DNA of 64,000 nucleotides from Pseudomonas sp. MWU13-2100 (GCF_023242365.1 NZ_JALLIX010000021.1:1-64000), one strand, 5' to 3'; positions 24,462 through 33,695 are shown, numbered from the stretch's first letter. Translations and numbers: made by a program. Notes: generated from the sequence alone by a model not told the origin.

Positions 24462-27399
24462 CCTGACCCAGATGCTGCTGATCAGCGCCGCGTACCTGCT
24501 GGCGTTGTTCGGCGTGGCCTGGATCAGCGAACGCGGGGTGATCCCACGCTCGATCATCCGTCACCCGCTGACCTACACCCTGTCCCTGGGCGTCTACGCC
24601 AGTGCCTGGGCGTTTTATGGCACGGTGGGGCTGGCCTACCAGTACGGCTACGGTTTTCTCTCCAGCTACCTCGGGGTCTCCGGCGCCTTCCTGCTGGCGC
24701 CGGTGCTGCTCTACCCGATCCTGAAGATCACCCGCACCTACCAGCTCTCGTCCCTGGCCGACCTGTTCGCCTTCCGCTTTCGCAGCACCTGGGCCGGCGC
24801 CCTGACCACGGTGTTCATGCTGATCGGCGTATTGCCGCTGCTGGCCCTGCAGATCCAGGCGGTGGCGGACTCCATCGGCATCCTCACCCGCGAACCGGTG
24901 CAGCACCGCGTGGCCCTGAGTTTCTGCGCGCTGATCAGCCTGTTCACCATCTTCTTCGGCTCGCGTCATATCGCCACCCGGGAAAAACACGAAGGCCTGG
25001 TGTTCGCCATTGCCTTCGAGTCGGTAATCAAACTGATCGCCATCGGCGGGGTTGGCCTCTACGCCTTGTACGGCGTGTTCGACGGCCCGCAGCAGCTCGA
25101 GCTTTGGTTGTTGCAGAACCAGACCGCCCTGGCCGCGTTGCACACGCCGTTGCAGGAAGGTCCGTGGCGCACCCTGCTGCTGGTGTTCTTCGCCTCGGCC
25201 ATCGTGATGCCGCACATGTATCACATGACCTTCACCGAGAACCTCAACCCGCGCTCCCTGGTCAGTGCCAGTTGGGGCCTGCCGCTGTTCCTGCTGCTGA
25301 TGAGCCTGGCGGTGCCGTTGATTCTCTGGGCCGGACTCAAGCTCGGCGCCACCACCAACCCCGAATACTTCACCCTCGGCATCGGCATTGCCGCCAACAA
25401 CGAGGCCCTGGCCCTGCTGGCCTATGTCGGCGGGCTCTCGGCGGCCAGCGGACTGATTATCGTCACCACCCTGGCGCTGTCGGGCATGGCCCTGAACCAC
25501 TTGGTACTGCCGCTCTACCAGCCTCCGGCCGAAGGCAATATCTATCGCTGGCTGAAGTGGACGCGCCGCGCCCTGATCGTCGCCATCATCATGGCCGGCT
25601 ATGGTTTCTACCTGCTGCTGGGCGCCGAACAAGACCTCGCCAACCTGGGCATCGTTGCCTTCGTCGCGACCCTGCAATTCCTCCCCGGCGTGCTCTCGGT
25701 CCTGTACTGGCCGACCGCCAACCGACGCGGCTTCATCGCCGGGCTGCTGGCGGGGATCCTGGTCTGGCTGGTGACCATGCTGCTGCCGTTGATCGGCAAC
25801 CTGCAGGGCTTCTACGTACCATTGCTGAACACGATCTATGTGCTCGACGACACCAGCTGGCATATGGCGGCCATCGCCTCCCTGGCCGCCAACGTGCTGA
25901 TGTTCACCCTGATCTCGCTGTTCACCAGCGCCAGCCCGGAAGAGGCCAGCGCCGCCGAAGCCTGTGCGGTGGACAATGTGCGGCGCCCGCAACGCCGCGA
26001 GCTGCACGCCGCCTCGCCGCAGGAGTTCGCCACCCAACTGGCCAAGCCGCTGGGGGCCAAGGCCGCGCAGAAAGAAGTCGAACAGGCCCTGCGCGATCTC
26101 TACCTGCCCTTCGACGAGCGCCGCCCCTACGCGTTGCGCCGCCTGCGCGACCGTATCGAGGCCAACCTGTCCGGGCTGATGGGGCCGAGCGTGGCCCAGG
26201 ACATGGTGGAAACCTTCCTGCCCTACAAGGCCGGCGGCGAAAGCTATGTCACCGAAGACATCCACTTCATCGAAAGCCGCCTGGAAGACTACCACTCGCG
26301 TCTCACCGGCCTTGCCGCCGAGCTCGACGCCCTGCGCCGCTACCACCGCCAGACCCTGCAGGAACTGCCGATGGGCGTCTGCTCGCTGGCCAAGGACCAG
26401 GAGATCCTGATGTGGAACAAGGCCATGGAAGAGCTCACCGGGGTCGCCGCGCAGCGCGTGGTCGGCTCACGCCTGAGCACCCTCGGCGAACCGTGGAAGG
26501 ACTTGCTGCAAGGTTTTATCAACCTGCCCGACGAACACCTGCACAAACAGCACCTGGCCCTCGACGGCCAGACCCGCTGGCTGAACCTGCACAAGGCCGC
26601 CATTGACGAGCCGCTGGCACCGGGCAACAGCGGCCTGGTGCTGCTGGTCGAAGACCTCACCGAAACGCAGATGCTCGAAGACAAACTGGTGCACTCCGAA
26701 CGACTGGCGAGCATCGGCCGGCTGGCGGCCGGCGTAGCCCACGAGATCGGCAACCCGATCACCGGCATTGCCTGCCTGGCGCAGAATCTGCGTGAAGAGC
26801 GCGAGAACGACAGCGAACTGACCGAAATCAGCGGGCAGATCCTCGAACAGACCAAGCGCGTCTCGCGCATCGTCCAGTCGCTGATGAGCTTCGCCCACGC
26901 CGGCAGCCACCAGCACAACGACGAAGCCGTCTGTCTGGCCGAGGTCGCCCAGGATGCCATTGGTCTGCTGGCCTTGAACCGGCGCAACTTCGAAGTACAG
27001 TTCTTCAACCTGTGCGCCCCCGAGCACTGGGTCGACGGCGATTCCCAACGCCTGGCCCAGGTACTGATCAACCTGCTCTCCAACGCCCGCGACGCCTCGC
27101 CTGCCGGCGGCGCGGTGCGGGTCAAGAGCGAAGCCTCCGAACACACCATCGACCTGATCGTCGAGGACGAAGGCACGGGTATCCCGAAGAACATCATGGA
27201 CCGATTGTTCGAACCCTTCTTCACCACCAAGGATCCTGGCGAGGGCACCGGACTAGGCCTTGCTCTGGTCTATTCCATCGTTGAAGAGCATTATGGACAA
27301 ATCACCATCGACAGCCCGGCTGACACCCAAAGCCAACGTGGCACCCGTATCCGGGTCACCCTGCCGCGTCATGTCGAAGCGACGTCCGCTGTGAACTGA
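24445..27399 (+). CDS. cbrA: Sensor histidine kinase CbrA
   Basis: A 984-residue kinase controlling carbon/nitrogen use. The N-terminal half (about 1-500) is a sodium/solute-symporter-like domain with about 13 membrane segments; this architecture links transport of histidine-type substrates to signalling. A linker and PAS domain (about 610-730) come before the HisKA box VAHEIGNP with phospho-acceptor His766 and the HATPase domain with DEGTGIP and GTGLGLALV boxes. The start may be the ATG at 24445 or 24451, both inside cbrX. Response regulator gene cbrB follows 22 nt downstream. Confidence 0.96.
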   Translation: MPMSFSLTQMLLISAAYLLALFGVAWISERGVIPRSIIRHPLTYTLSLGVYASAWAFYGTVGLAYQYGYGFLSSYLGVSGAFLLAPVLLYPILKITRTYQLSSLADLFAFRFRSTWAGALTTVFMLIGVLPLLALQIQAVADSIGILTREPVQHRVALSFCALISLFTIFFGSRHIATREKHEGLVFAIAFESVIKLIAIGGVGLYALYGVFDGPQQLELWLLQNQTALAALHTPLQEGPWRTLLLVFFASAIVMPHMYHMTFTENLNPRSLVSASWGLPLFLLLMSLAVPLILWAGLKLGATTNPEYFTLGIGIAANNEALALLAYVGGLSAASGLIIVTTLALSGMALNHLVLPLYQPPAEGNIYRWLKWTRRALIVAIIMAGYGFYLLLGAEQDLANLGIVAFVATLQFLPGVLSVLYWPTANRRGFIAGLLAGILVWLVTMLLPLIGNLQGFYVPLLNTIYVLDDTSWHMAAIASLAANVLMFTLISLFTSASPEEASAAEACAVDNVRRPQRRELHAASPQEFATQLAKPLGAKAAQKEVEQALRDLYLPFDERRPYALRRLRDRIEANLSGLMGPSVAQDMVETFLPYKAGGESYVTEDIHFIESRLEDYHSRLTGLAAELDALRRYHRQTLQELPMGVCSLAKDQEILMWNKAMEELTGVAAQRVVGSRLSTLGEPWKDLLQGFINLPDEHLHKQHLALDGQTRWLNLHKAAIDEPLAPGNSGLVLLVEDLTETQMLEDKLVHSERLASIGRLAAGVAHEIGNPITGIACLAQNLREERENDSELTEISGQILEQTKRVSRIVQSLMSFAHAGSHQHNDEAVCLAEVAQDAIGLLALNRRNFEVQFFNLCAPEHWVDGDSQRLAQVLINLLSNARDASPAGGAVRVKSEASEHTIDLIVEDEGTGIPKNIMDRLFEPFFTTKDPGEGTGLGLALVYSIVEEHYGQITIDSPADTQSQRGTRIRVTLPRHVEATSAVN

Positions 27400-27421
27400 G
27401 ACCGTCGAGAGAACCGAATCA

Positions 27422-28858
27422 ATGCCGCACATTCTGATCGTCGAAGACGAAACCATTATCCGCTCCGCCCTGCGTCGCCTGCTGGAACGTAATCAGTACC
27501 AGGTCAGCGAAGCCGGTTCGGTGCAGGAAGCCCAGGAACGTTTCAGTATCCCCTCGTTCGACCTGATCGTCAGCGACCTGCGCCTGCCCGGCGCTCCCGG
27601 CACCGAGCTGATCAAGCTCGGCCAGGGCACCCCCGTGCTGATCATGACCAGCTACGCCAGCCTGCGCTCGGCCGTGGACTCGATGAAGATGGGCGCGGTG
27701 GACTACATCGCCAAGCCGTTCGACCACGACGAGATGCTCCAGGCCGTGGCCCGCATCCTCCGCGATCGCCAGGGCGGGCAAGGCGCGCCAGCAGAGAAAG
27801 TCGCCGGCAAGGGCAATGGCGCCGCGGAAAAAGTGGCCGCTGGCAACAGCAACGGCGAAATCGGCATCATCGGCTCCTGCCCACCGATGCAGGACCTCTA
27901 CAGCAAGATCCGCAAAGTCGCGCCCACCGACTCCAACGTCCTGGTCCAGGGCGAGTCGGGTACCGGCAAGGAGCTGGTGGCACGCGCCCTGCACAACCTG
28001 TCCAAGCGCGCCAAGGCACCGATGATCTCGGTCAACTGCGCGGCGATTCCCGAAAGCCTGATCGAATCCGAACTGTTCGGCCACGAAAAAGGCGCCTTCA
28101 CCGGGGCCAGCGCTGGTCGCGCCGGCCTGGTGGAAGCGGCGGACGGCGGCACGCTGTTCCTCGACGAAATCGGCGAGCTGCCCCTTGAAGCCCAGGCGCG
28201 CCTGTTGCGGGTATTGCAGGAAGGCGAGATCCGTCGCGTCGGCTCGGTGCAGTCGCAGAAAGTCGATGTGCGCCTGATCGCCGCGACCCACCGCGACCTC
28301 AAGAGCCTGGCCAAGATCGGCCAGTTCCGCGAAGACCTTTACTACCGGCTGCACGTTATCGCACTGAAGCTGCCGGCCTTGCGCGAGCGCGGCGCCGACG
28401 TCAACGAGATCGCCAGTGCCTTCCTCGCCCGCCAGAGCGCACGGGTGGGTCGTACCGACCTGCGCTTCGCTCCCGACGCCGAACAAGCCATTCGCCACTA
28501 CGCTTGGCCGGGTAACGTCCGCGAGCTGGAAAATGCGGTCGAGCGTGCGGTGATCCTGTGCGAAAGCCCGGAAATCTCCGCCGACCTGCTGGGCATCGAC
28601 ATCGAGCTCGGCGACCTGGAAGAAGAAGAATTCATCGGCCTGGCACCGCAACAGACCAGTGCCAGTAGCGCCAGCCACGAGCCGACCGAGGACCTTTCTC
28701 TGGAAGACTACTTCCAGCACTTTGTCCTCGAACACCAGGACCACATGACCGAGACCGAGCTGGCACGCAAGCTCGGGGTCAGCCGCAAGTGCCTGTGGGA
28801 ACGCCGCCAGCGTCTGGGCATTCCACGGCGCAAGACCGGGGTGACCAGCGAGAGCTGA
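27422..28858 (+). CDS. cbrB: Sigma-54-dependent response regulator CbrB
   Basis: A 478-residue NtrC-type activator. The receiver domain holds Asp52 in SDLRLPG as the phosphorylation site. The AAA+ domain (about 150-375) has Walker A GESGTGKE at about 178-185, the sigma-54 contact loop GAFTGA, and the DELGE-like LFLDEIGEL Walker B. The C-terminal Fis-type helix-turn-helix ends the protein (ELARKLGVSRKCLWERRQRL). It activates crcZ from a sigma-54 promoter, and such a promoter lies about 165 nt downstream. Confidence 0.97.
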   Translation: MPHILIVEDETIIRSALRRLLERNQYQVSEAGSVQEAQERFSIPSFDLIVSDLRLPGAPGTELIKLGQGTPVLIMTSYASLRSAVDSMKMGAVDYIAKPFDHDEMLQAVARILRDRQGGQGAPAEKVAGKGNGAAEKVAAGNSNGEIGIIGSCPPMQDLYSKIRKVAPTDSNVLVQGESGTGKELVARALHNLSKRAKAPMISVNCAAIPESLIESELFGHEKGAFTGASAGRAGLVEAADGGTLFLDEIGELPLEAQARLLRVLQEGEIRRVGSVQSQKVDVRLIAATHRDLKSLAKIGQFREDLYYRLHVIALKLPALRERGADVNEIASAFLARQSARVGRTDLRFAPDAEQAIRHYAWPGNVRELENAVERAVILCESPEISADLLGIDIELGDLEEEEFIGLAPQQTSASSASHEPTEDLSLEDYFQHFVLEHQDHMTETELARKLGVSRKCLWERRQRLGIPRRKTGVTSES

Positions 28859-28929
28859 AGCGCAAGCGCCCACCGGTAACACTGCACTTTGTGAAAAAAC
28901 TGTTACCCCAGGATTTTCTCGTAACAAAA

Positions 28930-28965
28930 GCCGGGTCTATCGGTAACGACGACCCGGCTTTTTTT
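28930..28965 (+). terminator. cbrB terminator
   Basis: Stem GCCGGGTC/GACCCGGC with a 13-nt loop followed by seven T residues, about 70 nt after the cbrB stop and upstream of the crcZ promoter. It insulates crcZ from cbrAB read-through. Confidence 0.88.
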
Positions 28966-29022
28966 CGCCCTGAAAAAACCATTTTCTCGGGAAAGCCCAA
29001 TGTTTACGGGGCTTCGAAAAAG

Positions 29023-29039
29023 TTGGCACGGCACCTGCT
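29023..29039 (+). promoter_or_regulatory. Sigma-54 promoter of crcZ
   Basis: TTGGCACGGCACCTGCT has the -24 GG (29025-29026) and -12 GC (29037-29038) with correct spacing. It predicts a start near 29050. CbrB upstream is the expected activator. Confidence 0.88.
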
Positions 29040-29050
29040 ATAGCTTTGGT

Positions 29051-29421
29051 ACAAGAACAATAACAAGCAATGCACCAGACAATAAAAACAAGACGTATCG
29101 ACTCACGCACAATAAAAACAACACGGCGAGAGACGCAGCTAACTGATTCTTTTGGAGAAGTACTGTAATTGGGGCTTGCCCCACGACCAGGCCGAGAACA
29201 ACAAAAACTGCCCTCAAAGCAGCGCCTGAACTGGTTGGATCCTCTGGATCATGACACTACAGCGATCAAAGCAATCCGTTTGCTCTTGGCTCCCGATTGG
29301 GAGAGCCCACAGGCTTGAAGCCATGTGGCACAGGGCGATCAACAAAAACAAGAAGCCCGCAACCATAATAAAAATAGAGCATGCAACTACTTCTGGGGGA
29401 GCTTCGGCTCCCCTTGTAGTT
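29051..29421 (+). ncRNA. crcZ: CrcZ small RNA, Hfq/Crc-sequestering regulator of carbon catabolite repression
   Basis: About 370 nt between cbrB and pcnB, the known position and approximate size of CrcZ in Pseudomonas. It contains at least five A-rich CA motifs that bind Hfq/Crc, for example AAGAACAATAACAAG near 29053, AATAAAAACAAGA near 29081, AATAAAAACAAC near 29110, GAACAACAAAAAC near 29198 and CAACAAAAACAAGAAG near 29340. The 3' end is a long stem with the core GGGGAGC-TTCG-GCTCCCC (29396-29413). On poor carbon sources CbrAB raises CrcZ, which removes Hfq/Crc from target mRNAs. Exact ends are inferred. Confidence 0.92.
29385..29421 (+). terminator. crcZ terminal hairpin
   Basis: GGGGAGC/GCTCCCC with a TTCG tetraloop, extended by the pairing of AACTAC with GTAGTT. 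The T tract after it is short and interrupted. Between here and pcnB (29422-29611) I see no gene. Confidence 0.75.
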
Positions 29422-29620
29422 TCCGCGATACCGACCGCTCCTCACCCCGCCCGCGACCGAGTGATTTGCAGCCGTCGCAACGCCCCGCAAGCCCTTCGCC
29501 CTGCTCCGTGCCGATACTGCGGCGGCTTCCTACACCATCCCTCGACTAAATGCTAGAATCCTCGCCCATCATGCGGTCATTCTTTGAGGTGGCCGAATAT
29601 TCCTTCAAACAGTGCCTCCC

Positions 29621-31009
29621 ATGCTGAAGAAGCTGTTCCAGTCATTACGTTCTCCCTCGCGTCGAACGCAACATAAACGCAGCACCCCTGAAGTGCTCAA
29701 CAGCGGCCAGCACTCGCTGCAAAAGGCCCAGTTCAGCCGGTATGCGGTGAATATCGTCGAACGCCTGCAGAACGCCGGCTACCAGGCCTATCTGGTCGGC
29801 GGTTGCGTGCGCGACATGCTGCTCAACATCACACCCAAGGATTTCGACGTCGCCACCAGCGCCACGCCGGAACAGATCCGCGCCGAATTCCGCAACGCCC
29901 GGATTATCGGTCGTCGCTTCAAGCTGGTGCATATCCACTTCGGTCGGGAAATCATCGAGGTTGCGACCTTTCGCGCCAACCACCCGCAAGACGAAGACGA
30001 GGACAGCAATCAGTCCTCGCGTAACGAAAGCGGGCGGATTCTGCGCGACAACGTCTACGGCACCCTCGAAGACGATGCCCAGCGCCGCGACTTCACCATC
30101 AATGCCCTGTATTACGATCCGGTCAGCGAGCGCATTCTCGACTACGCCAACGGCGTACACGATATCCGTAACCGCCTGGTCCGCCTGATCGGCGACCCGA
30201 CCCAGCGCTACCAGGAAGACCCGGTTCGGATGCTGCGGGCCGTGCGCTTCGCCGCCAAGCTGGACTTCGGTATCGAGAAACACACCGTCGCGCCGATTCG
30301 CAAGCTGGCGCCGATGCTGCGCGAGATCCCGTCGGCGCGTCTGTTCGAAGAAGTGCTCAAGCTGTTCCTCTCGGGTTACGCCGCCGACACCTTCGAAATG
30401 CTGGTCGATCTCAAACTGTTCGAACCGCTGTTCCCGGCCAGCTTCGAGGCCCTGGAACACAACCCGACCTACACCCACACGTTGATCAGCGAAGCCTTGA
30501 TCAACACCGACCTGCGCATCCAGCAGAACAAACCGGTCACCCCGGCGTTCTTGTTCGCCGCGCTGCTCTGGCCGGCCCTGCCCGGCCGGGTATTGCGCTT
30601 GCAGGCAAAGGGCATGCCGCCGATTCCGGCCATGCAGGAAGCCGCCCACGAGCTGATCAGCGAACAGTGCCAGCGGATTGCGATTCCGAAACGCTTCACC
30701 CTGCCGATCCGCGAGATCTGGGACATGCAGGAACGCCTGCCACGGCGCAGCGGCAAGCGTGCCGACCTGCTGCTGGACAACCCGCGTTTCCGCGCCGGCT
30801 ACGACTTCCTGCTGCTGCGCGAAACCGCCGGAGAGCAGACCGATGGCCTGGGCGAATGGTGGACGGACTACCAGGACGCCCACGATGCCGGTCGGCGTGA
30901 CATGATCCGCGACCTGGGCAGCAAGGACGACGGCACCGGCACGGGTCCGCGCAAACGTCGGCGTAGCACGGCCGGCAAGCGCAAGCGTGCCACCGGTACG
31001 GACGAGTAA
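29621..31009 (+). CDS. pcnB: Poly(A) polymerase I
   Basis: Adds 3' poly(A) tails that promote RNA decay. The nucleotidyltransferase-fold signature LVGGCVRDMLLNITPKDFDV is complete, including the paired aspartates in DFD. The tail domain follows, and the C-terminus is a basic Arg/Lys-rich RNA-binding tail. Length from the ATG at 29621 is 462 residues. Neither this ATG nor an in-frame GTG at 29612 has a Shine-Dalgarno sequence; GAGG at 29586-29589 is instead spaced 7 nt from an in-frame ATA at 29597. E. coli pcnB is known to start at a non-canonical AUU, so the true start is uncertain. folK follows closely. Confidence 0.93.
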   Translation: MLKKLFQSLRSPSRRTQHKRSTPEVLNSGQHSLQKAQFSRYAVNIVERLQNAGYQAYLVGGCVRDMLLNITPKDFDVATSATPEQIRAEFRNARIIGRRFKLVHIHFGREIIEVATFRANHPQDEDEDSNQSSRNESGRILRDNVYGTLEDDAQRRDFTINALYYDPVSERILDYANGVHDIRNRLVRLIGDPTQRYQEDPVRMLRAVRFAAKLDFGIEKHTVAPIRKLAPMLREIPSARLFEEVLKLFLSGYAADTFEMLVDLKLFEPLFPASFEALEHNPTYTHTLISEALINTDLRIQQNKPVTPAFLFAALLWPALPGRVLRLQAKGMPPIPAMQEAAHELISEQCQRIAIPKRFTLPIREIWDMQERLPRRSGKRADLLLDNPRFRAGYDFLLLRETAGEQTDGLGEWWTDYQDAHDAGRRDMIRDLGSKDDGTGTGPRKRRRSTAGKRKRATGTDE

Positions 31010-31013
31010 ATCG

Positions 31014-31496
31014 ATGGATCGCGTGTATATCGGCCTGGGCAGCAATCTGGCGGACCCAGCGGAGCAGTTGCGCAACGCCATCCAGGCCTTGGGGCAGTTG
31101 CCCGACACGCTGCTGGTGGGGGTTTCCGCGTTCTACCAGAGCGATTCGCTGCTGCCCGGCCAGCCGCGCTATACCAATGCCGTCGCCGCCCTCGACAGCG
31201 ATCTCGCGCCCCTGGCGCTGCTGGATGCGCTGCAAGCCATCGAAATCGACCAGGGTCGTGAACGGCATGAGCGCTGGGGGCCACGGACCCTCGACCTGGA
31301 TATCCTGTTGTTCGGTGAACGCCTGATCGACGAGCCGCGCCTGAAAGTCCCGCATTACCATATGCAGGCCCGGGCGTTCGTGCTCTATCCACTGGCGGAA
31401 CTGGCGCCGGCCAATTTGCAACTGGCCGATGGCCGCAGCCTGAAGGCGCTGCTGGCGGACTGTCCGTTCGTCGGCCTGGAACGCCTTCCGCAGTAA
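31014..31496 (+). CDS. folK: 6-hydroxymethyl-7,8-dihydropterin pyrophosphokinase
   Basis: A 160-residue folate-pathway enzyme that transfers pyrophosphate from ATP to the pterin, giving the substrate of FolP (also in this window, at 56128). Family motifs GLGSNL near the N-terminus and the signature RWGPRTLDLDILLFG with metal-binding aspartates are intact. The start at 31014 is 4 nt after the pcnB stop. panB follows after a repeat-rich gap; the pcnB-folK-panB order is widely conserved. Confidence 0.96.
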   Translation: MDRVYIGLGSNLADPAEQLRNAIQALGQLPDTLLVGVSAFYQSDSLLPGQPRYTNAVAALDSDLAPLALLDALQAIEIDQGRERHERWGPRTLDLDILLFGERLIDEPRLKVPHYHMQARAFVLYPLAELAPANLQLADGRSLKALLADCPFVGLERLPQ

Positions 31497-31504
31497 GCAC
31501 AAAC

Positions 31505-31590
31505 CCTGTGGGAAAACACAAAGCCCATGGGAGAAACACGGAACCTGTGGGAAAACACAACGCCTATGGGAGAAACACGGAACCTGTGGG
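31505..31590. repeat. Tandem 39-bp direct repeats downstream of folK
   Basis: CCTGTGGGAAAACACAA begins at 31505 and 31544, with the CCTGTGGG head recurring at 31583, exactly 39 bp apart. Each unit also contains a second, diverged half beginning near CCTATGGGAGAAACACGG, so the unit itself looks like an old 19-20-bp duplication. The last copy runs straight into a REP arm, suggesting that the repeats were built from the REP head. Confidence 0.8.
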
Positions 31591-31657
31591 AGCGGAGCTT
31601 GCCCGCGAAGCTTTTAGCGCCCTTGAGGGCCCCTTCGCGGGCAAGCTCCGCTCCCAC
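31586..31657. repeat. REP doublet with perfect 25-bp arms
   Basis: GTGGGAGCGGAGCTTGCCCG and five more bases (31586-31610) are the exact reverse complement of 31633-31657. The 22-nt centre contains CCTTGAGGG. The same arms occur at 36029-36100 and in the array near the left end. From 31658 to 31933 there is no gene; a weak TTGACT/17 nt/GACTAT promoter for panB is possible at 31761-31789. Confidence 0.85.
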
Positions 31658-31933
31658 AAAAAGCCGGCGTTGCCAACCAGACTGCCTGCTCCCCCCGCAG
31701 CTGAATCGCATCAGTCATGCCGGTAACACTCACGGCGTAACATTGCGGTAACACACACGATTGACTTCCCCAGTTCTCCTCACGACTATAGGCGTCCCGT
31801 TGCCGCCCCTGCGGCGTTTGAAGGGCGCAATCCAGGCTTTGCAAGCACGACACCAGAACGTGCACCTGTATACACGACGAATCACGCGCGTTACTCGCAG
31901 TCATTTGCACGGCGCCTGAATGAGGACTTTTTC

Positions 31934-32734
31934 ATGCCAGACATTACCCTGACCACCCTGCAAGGCCTCAAGCAAAAGGGTGAAAAAATCACCATGCTGA
32001 CCTGCTACGACGCGACCTTCGCCCACGCCAGCTGCGCAGCCGGCGTCGAGGTGCTGCTGATCGGCGATTCGCTGGGCATGGTTACCCAAGGGCATGACAG
32101 CACCCTGCCCGTTACCGTCGCCGACATCTGCTATCACACGGCAAGTGTCAAACGCGGCAACCAGGGCGCCTTTATCATTGCCGACCTGCCATTCATGGCC
32201 TACGCCACCCTCGAGCAGACCTTTCACAACAGCGGCCTGCTGATGCAGGCCGGTGCGCACATGGTCAAGGTCGAAGGCGCCGCCTGGCTCGCCGAATCCA
32301 TCCGTCAGTTGGCCGAACGTGGCGTCCCGGTGTGCGTACACATGGGCCTGACCCCGCAGTCGGTGAACATCTTCGGCGGCTACAAGGTCCAGGGTCGCGG
32401 CGAAGCCCAGGCGCGGCAGATGCGCGCCGACGCCATTGCCCTGGAACAGGCCGGCGCGGCGATGATCCTGCTCGAATGCGTGCCGAGCGAACTGGCCGCG
32501 GAAATCACCCAGGCGGTAAAGGTCCCAGTGATCGGTATCGGTGCCGGCAGCGCCACCGACGGCCAGGTCCTGGTCCTGCACGACATGCTCGGCCTGTCCA
32601 TCAGCGGTCGCGTGCCCAAGTTCGTGAAGAACTTCATGGTCGGCCAGGACAGCCTGCATGGTGCCCTGAGCGCCTATGTCAGCGAAGTCAAGGCCGCCAC
32701 TTTCCCTGGGATCGAACACGGGTTCAGCGCATGA
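31934..32734 (+). CDS. panB: 3-methyl-2-oxobutanoate hydroxymethyltransferase
   Basis: Uses methylene-tetrahydrofolate to convert 2-oxoisovalerate to ketopantoate, the first step to pantothenate. A TIM-barrel enzyme of 266 residues with TCYDATFA near residue 20, the metal-binding GDSLGMV near residue 45 and VHMGLTPQSV later. AATGAGGAC precedes the ATG. Its substrate arises from the IlvC product, so this set joins the ilv and folate genes in the window metabolically. panC overlaps its stop by 4 nt. Confidence 0.97.
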   Translation: MPDITLTTLQGLKQKGEKITMLTCYDATFAHASCAAGVEVLLIGDSLGMVTQGHDSTLPVTVADICYHTASVKRGNQGAFIIADLPFMAYATLEQTFHNSGLLMQAGAHMVKVEGAAWLAESIRQLAERGVPVCVHMGLTPQSVNIFGGYKVQGRGEAQARQMRADAIALEQAGAAMILLECVPSELAAEITQAVKVPVIGIGAGSATDGQVLVLHDMLGLSISGRVPKFVKNFMVGQDSLHGALSAYVSEVKAATFPGIEHGFSA

Positions 32735-33591
32735 ATACAGTCAAGACCGTTCGCGAACTGCGCGCCGCCGTGGCTCGCGCCCGCAGTGAAGGCAAACGCA
32801 TCGGTTTCGTGCCGACCATGGGCAACCTGCACAGCGGCCACGCGGCCCTGGTGACCAAGGCCGCCCAGCGCGCGGACTTCGTGGTGGCGAGTATTTTCGT
32901 CAACCCGCTGCAATTCGGCGCCAACGAAGACCTCGACAAATACCCGCGGACCCTCGTCGCCGACCAGGAGAAACTGCTCCAGGCCGGCTGCCATCTGCTG
33001 TTCGCCCCCAGCGTCGAGGAAATGTACCCCGGCGGCATGGGCGGCCAGACCCGCGTCAGCGTCCCGCAACTCTCCGAAGGCCTCTGCGGCGCCAGCCGTC
33101 CCGGGCATTTCGAAGGCGTGGCGACGGTGGTCAGCAAACTGTTCAACATGGTCCAGCCGGACCTCGCGGTGTTCGGCCAGAAGGATTTCCAGCAACTGGC
33201 GGTGATCCGCCAACTGGTGCACGACCTGAACATGCCGATCCAGATCATCGGCGAACCGACCGTGCGCGCCGCCGACGGCCTGGCGCTGTCCTCGCGCAAC
33301 GGCTTCCTCAGCGAAGAACAACGGGCCAAGGCACCGGCGCTGTATCGCAGCCTGAAGCAGATCGCCGAGGCCATCGAACAGGGCGAGCGCGACTACCCCA
33401 AGCTGCTGGCCGAGCAGAGCCGCCAGATCGAAAGCGCCGGTTTCCGGCCAGACTACCTGGAAATCCGCCACGCCTTGAACCTGCGCCCGGCGACAGCCGA
33501 AGACCGTGACCTGGTGATCCTGGTCGCAGCCTTCCTCGGCACCACGCGCCTGATCGACAACCTGCACCTGAACCTCGACAGCCCGGCCTGA
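32731..33591 (+). CDS. panC: Pantothenate synthetase
   Basis: Condenses pantoate and beta-alanine with ATP. The 286-residue protein has the nucleotidyl-transferase HIGH-like motif in PTMGNLHSGHAALV (residues 28-41), FVNPLQF, GQKDFQQ and SSRN, all expected for PanC. The ATGA overlap with panB shows coupling. An upstream extension of the frame lies within panB and is rejected. Confidence 0.97.
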   Translation: MNTVKTVRELRAAVARARSEGKRIGFVPTMGNLHSGHAALVTKAAQRADFVVASIFVNPLQFGANEDLDKYPRTLVADQEKLLQAGCHLLFAPSVEEMYPGGMGGQTRVSVPQLSEGLCGASRPGHFEGVATVVSKLFNMVQPDLAVFGQKDFQQLAVIRQLVHDLNMPIQIIGEPTVRAADGLALSSRNGFLSEEQRAKAPALYRSLKQIAEAIEQGERDYPKLLAEQSRQIESAGFRPDYLEIRHALNLRPATAEDRDLVILVAAFLGTTRLIDNLHLNLDSPA

Positions 33592-33695
33592 CAGCCCGAT
33601 TGCCCGGCCCCACGGCTTCGGGCAAACTGCCGCGGCCCGGCGCCATGCAGCACAAATGCGTGGCGCCGCACGAGGATCCGACCAAGGAAACATCC

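Noticed and set aside
29251..29556. A 101-codon frame inside and after crcZ
   Set aside because: It overlaps the CrcZ RNA and its terminal hairpin and has no ribosome-binding site or protein family signal.
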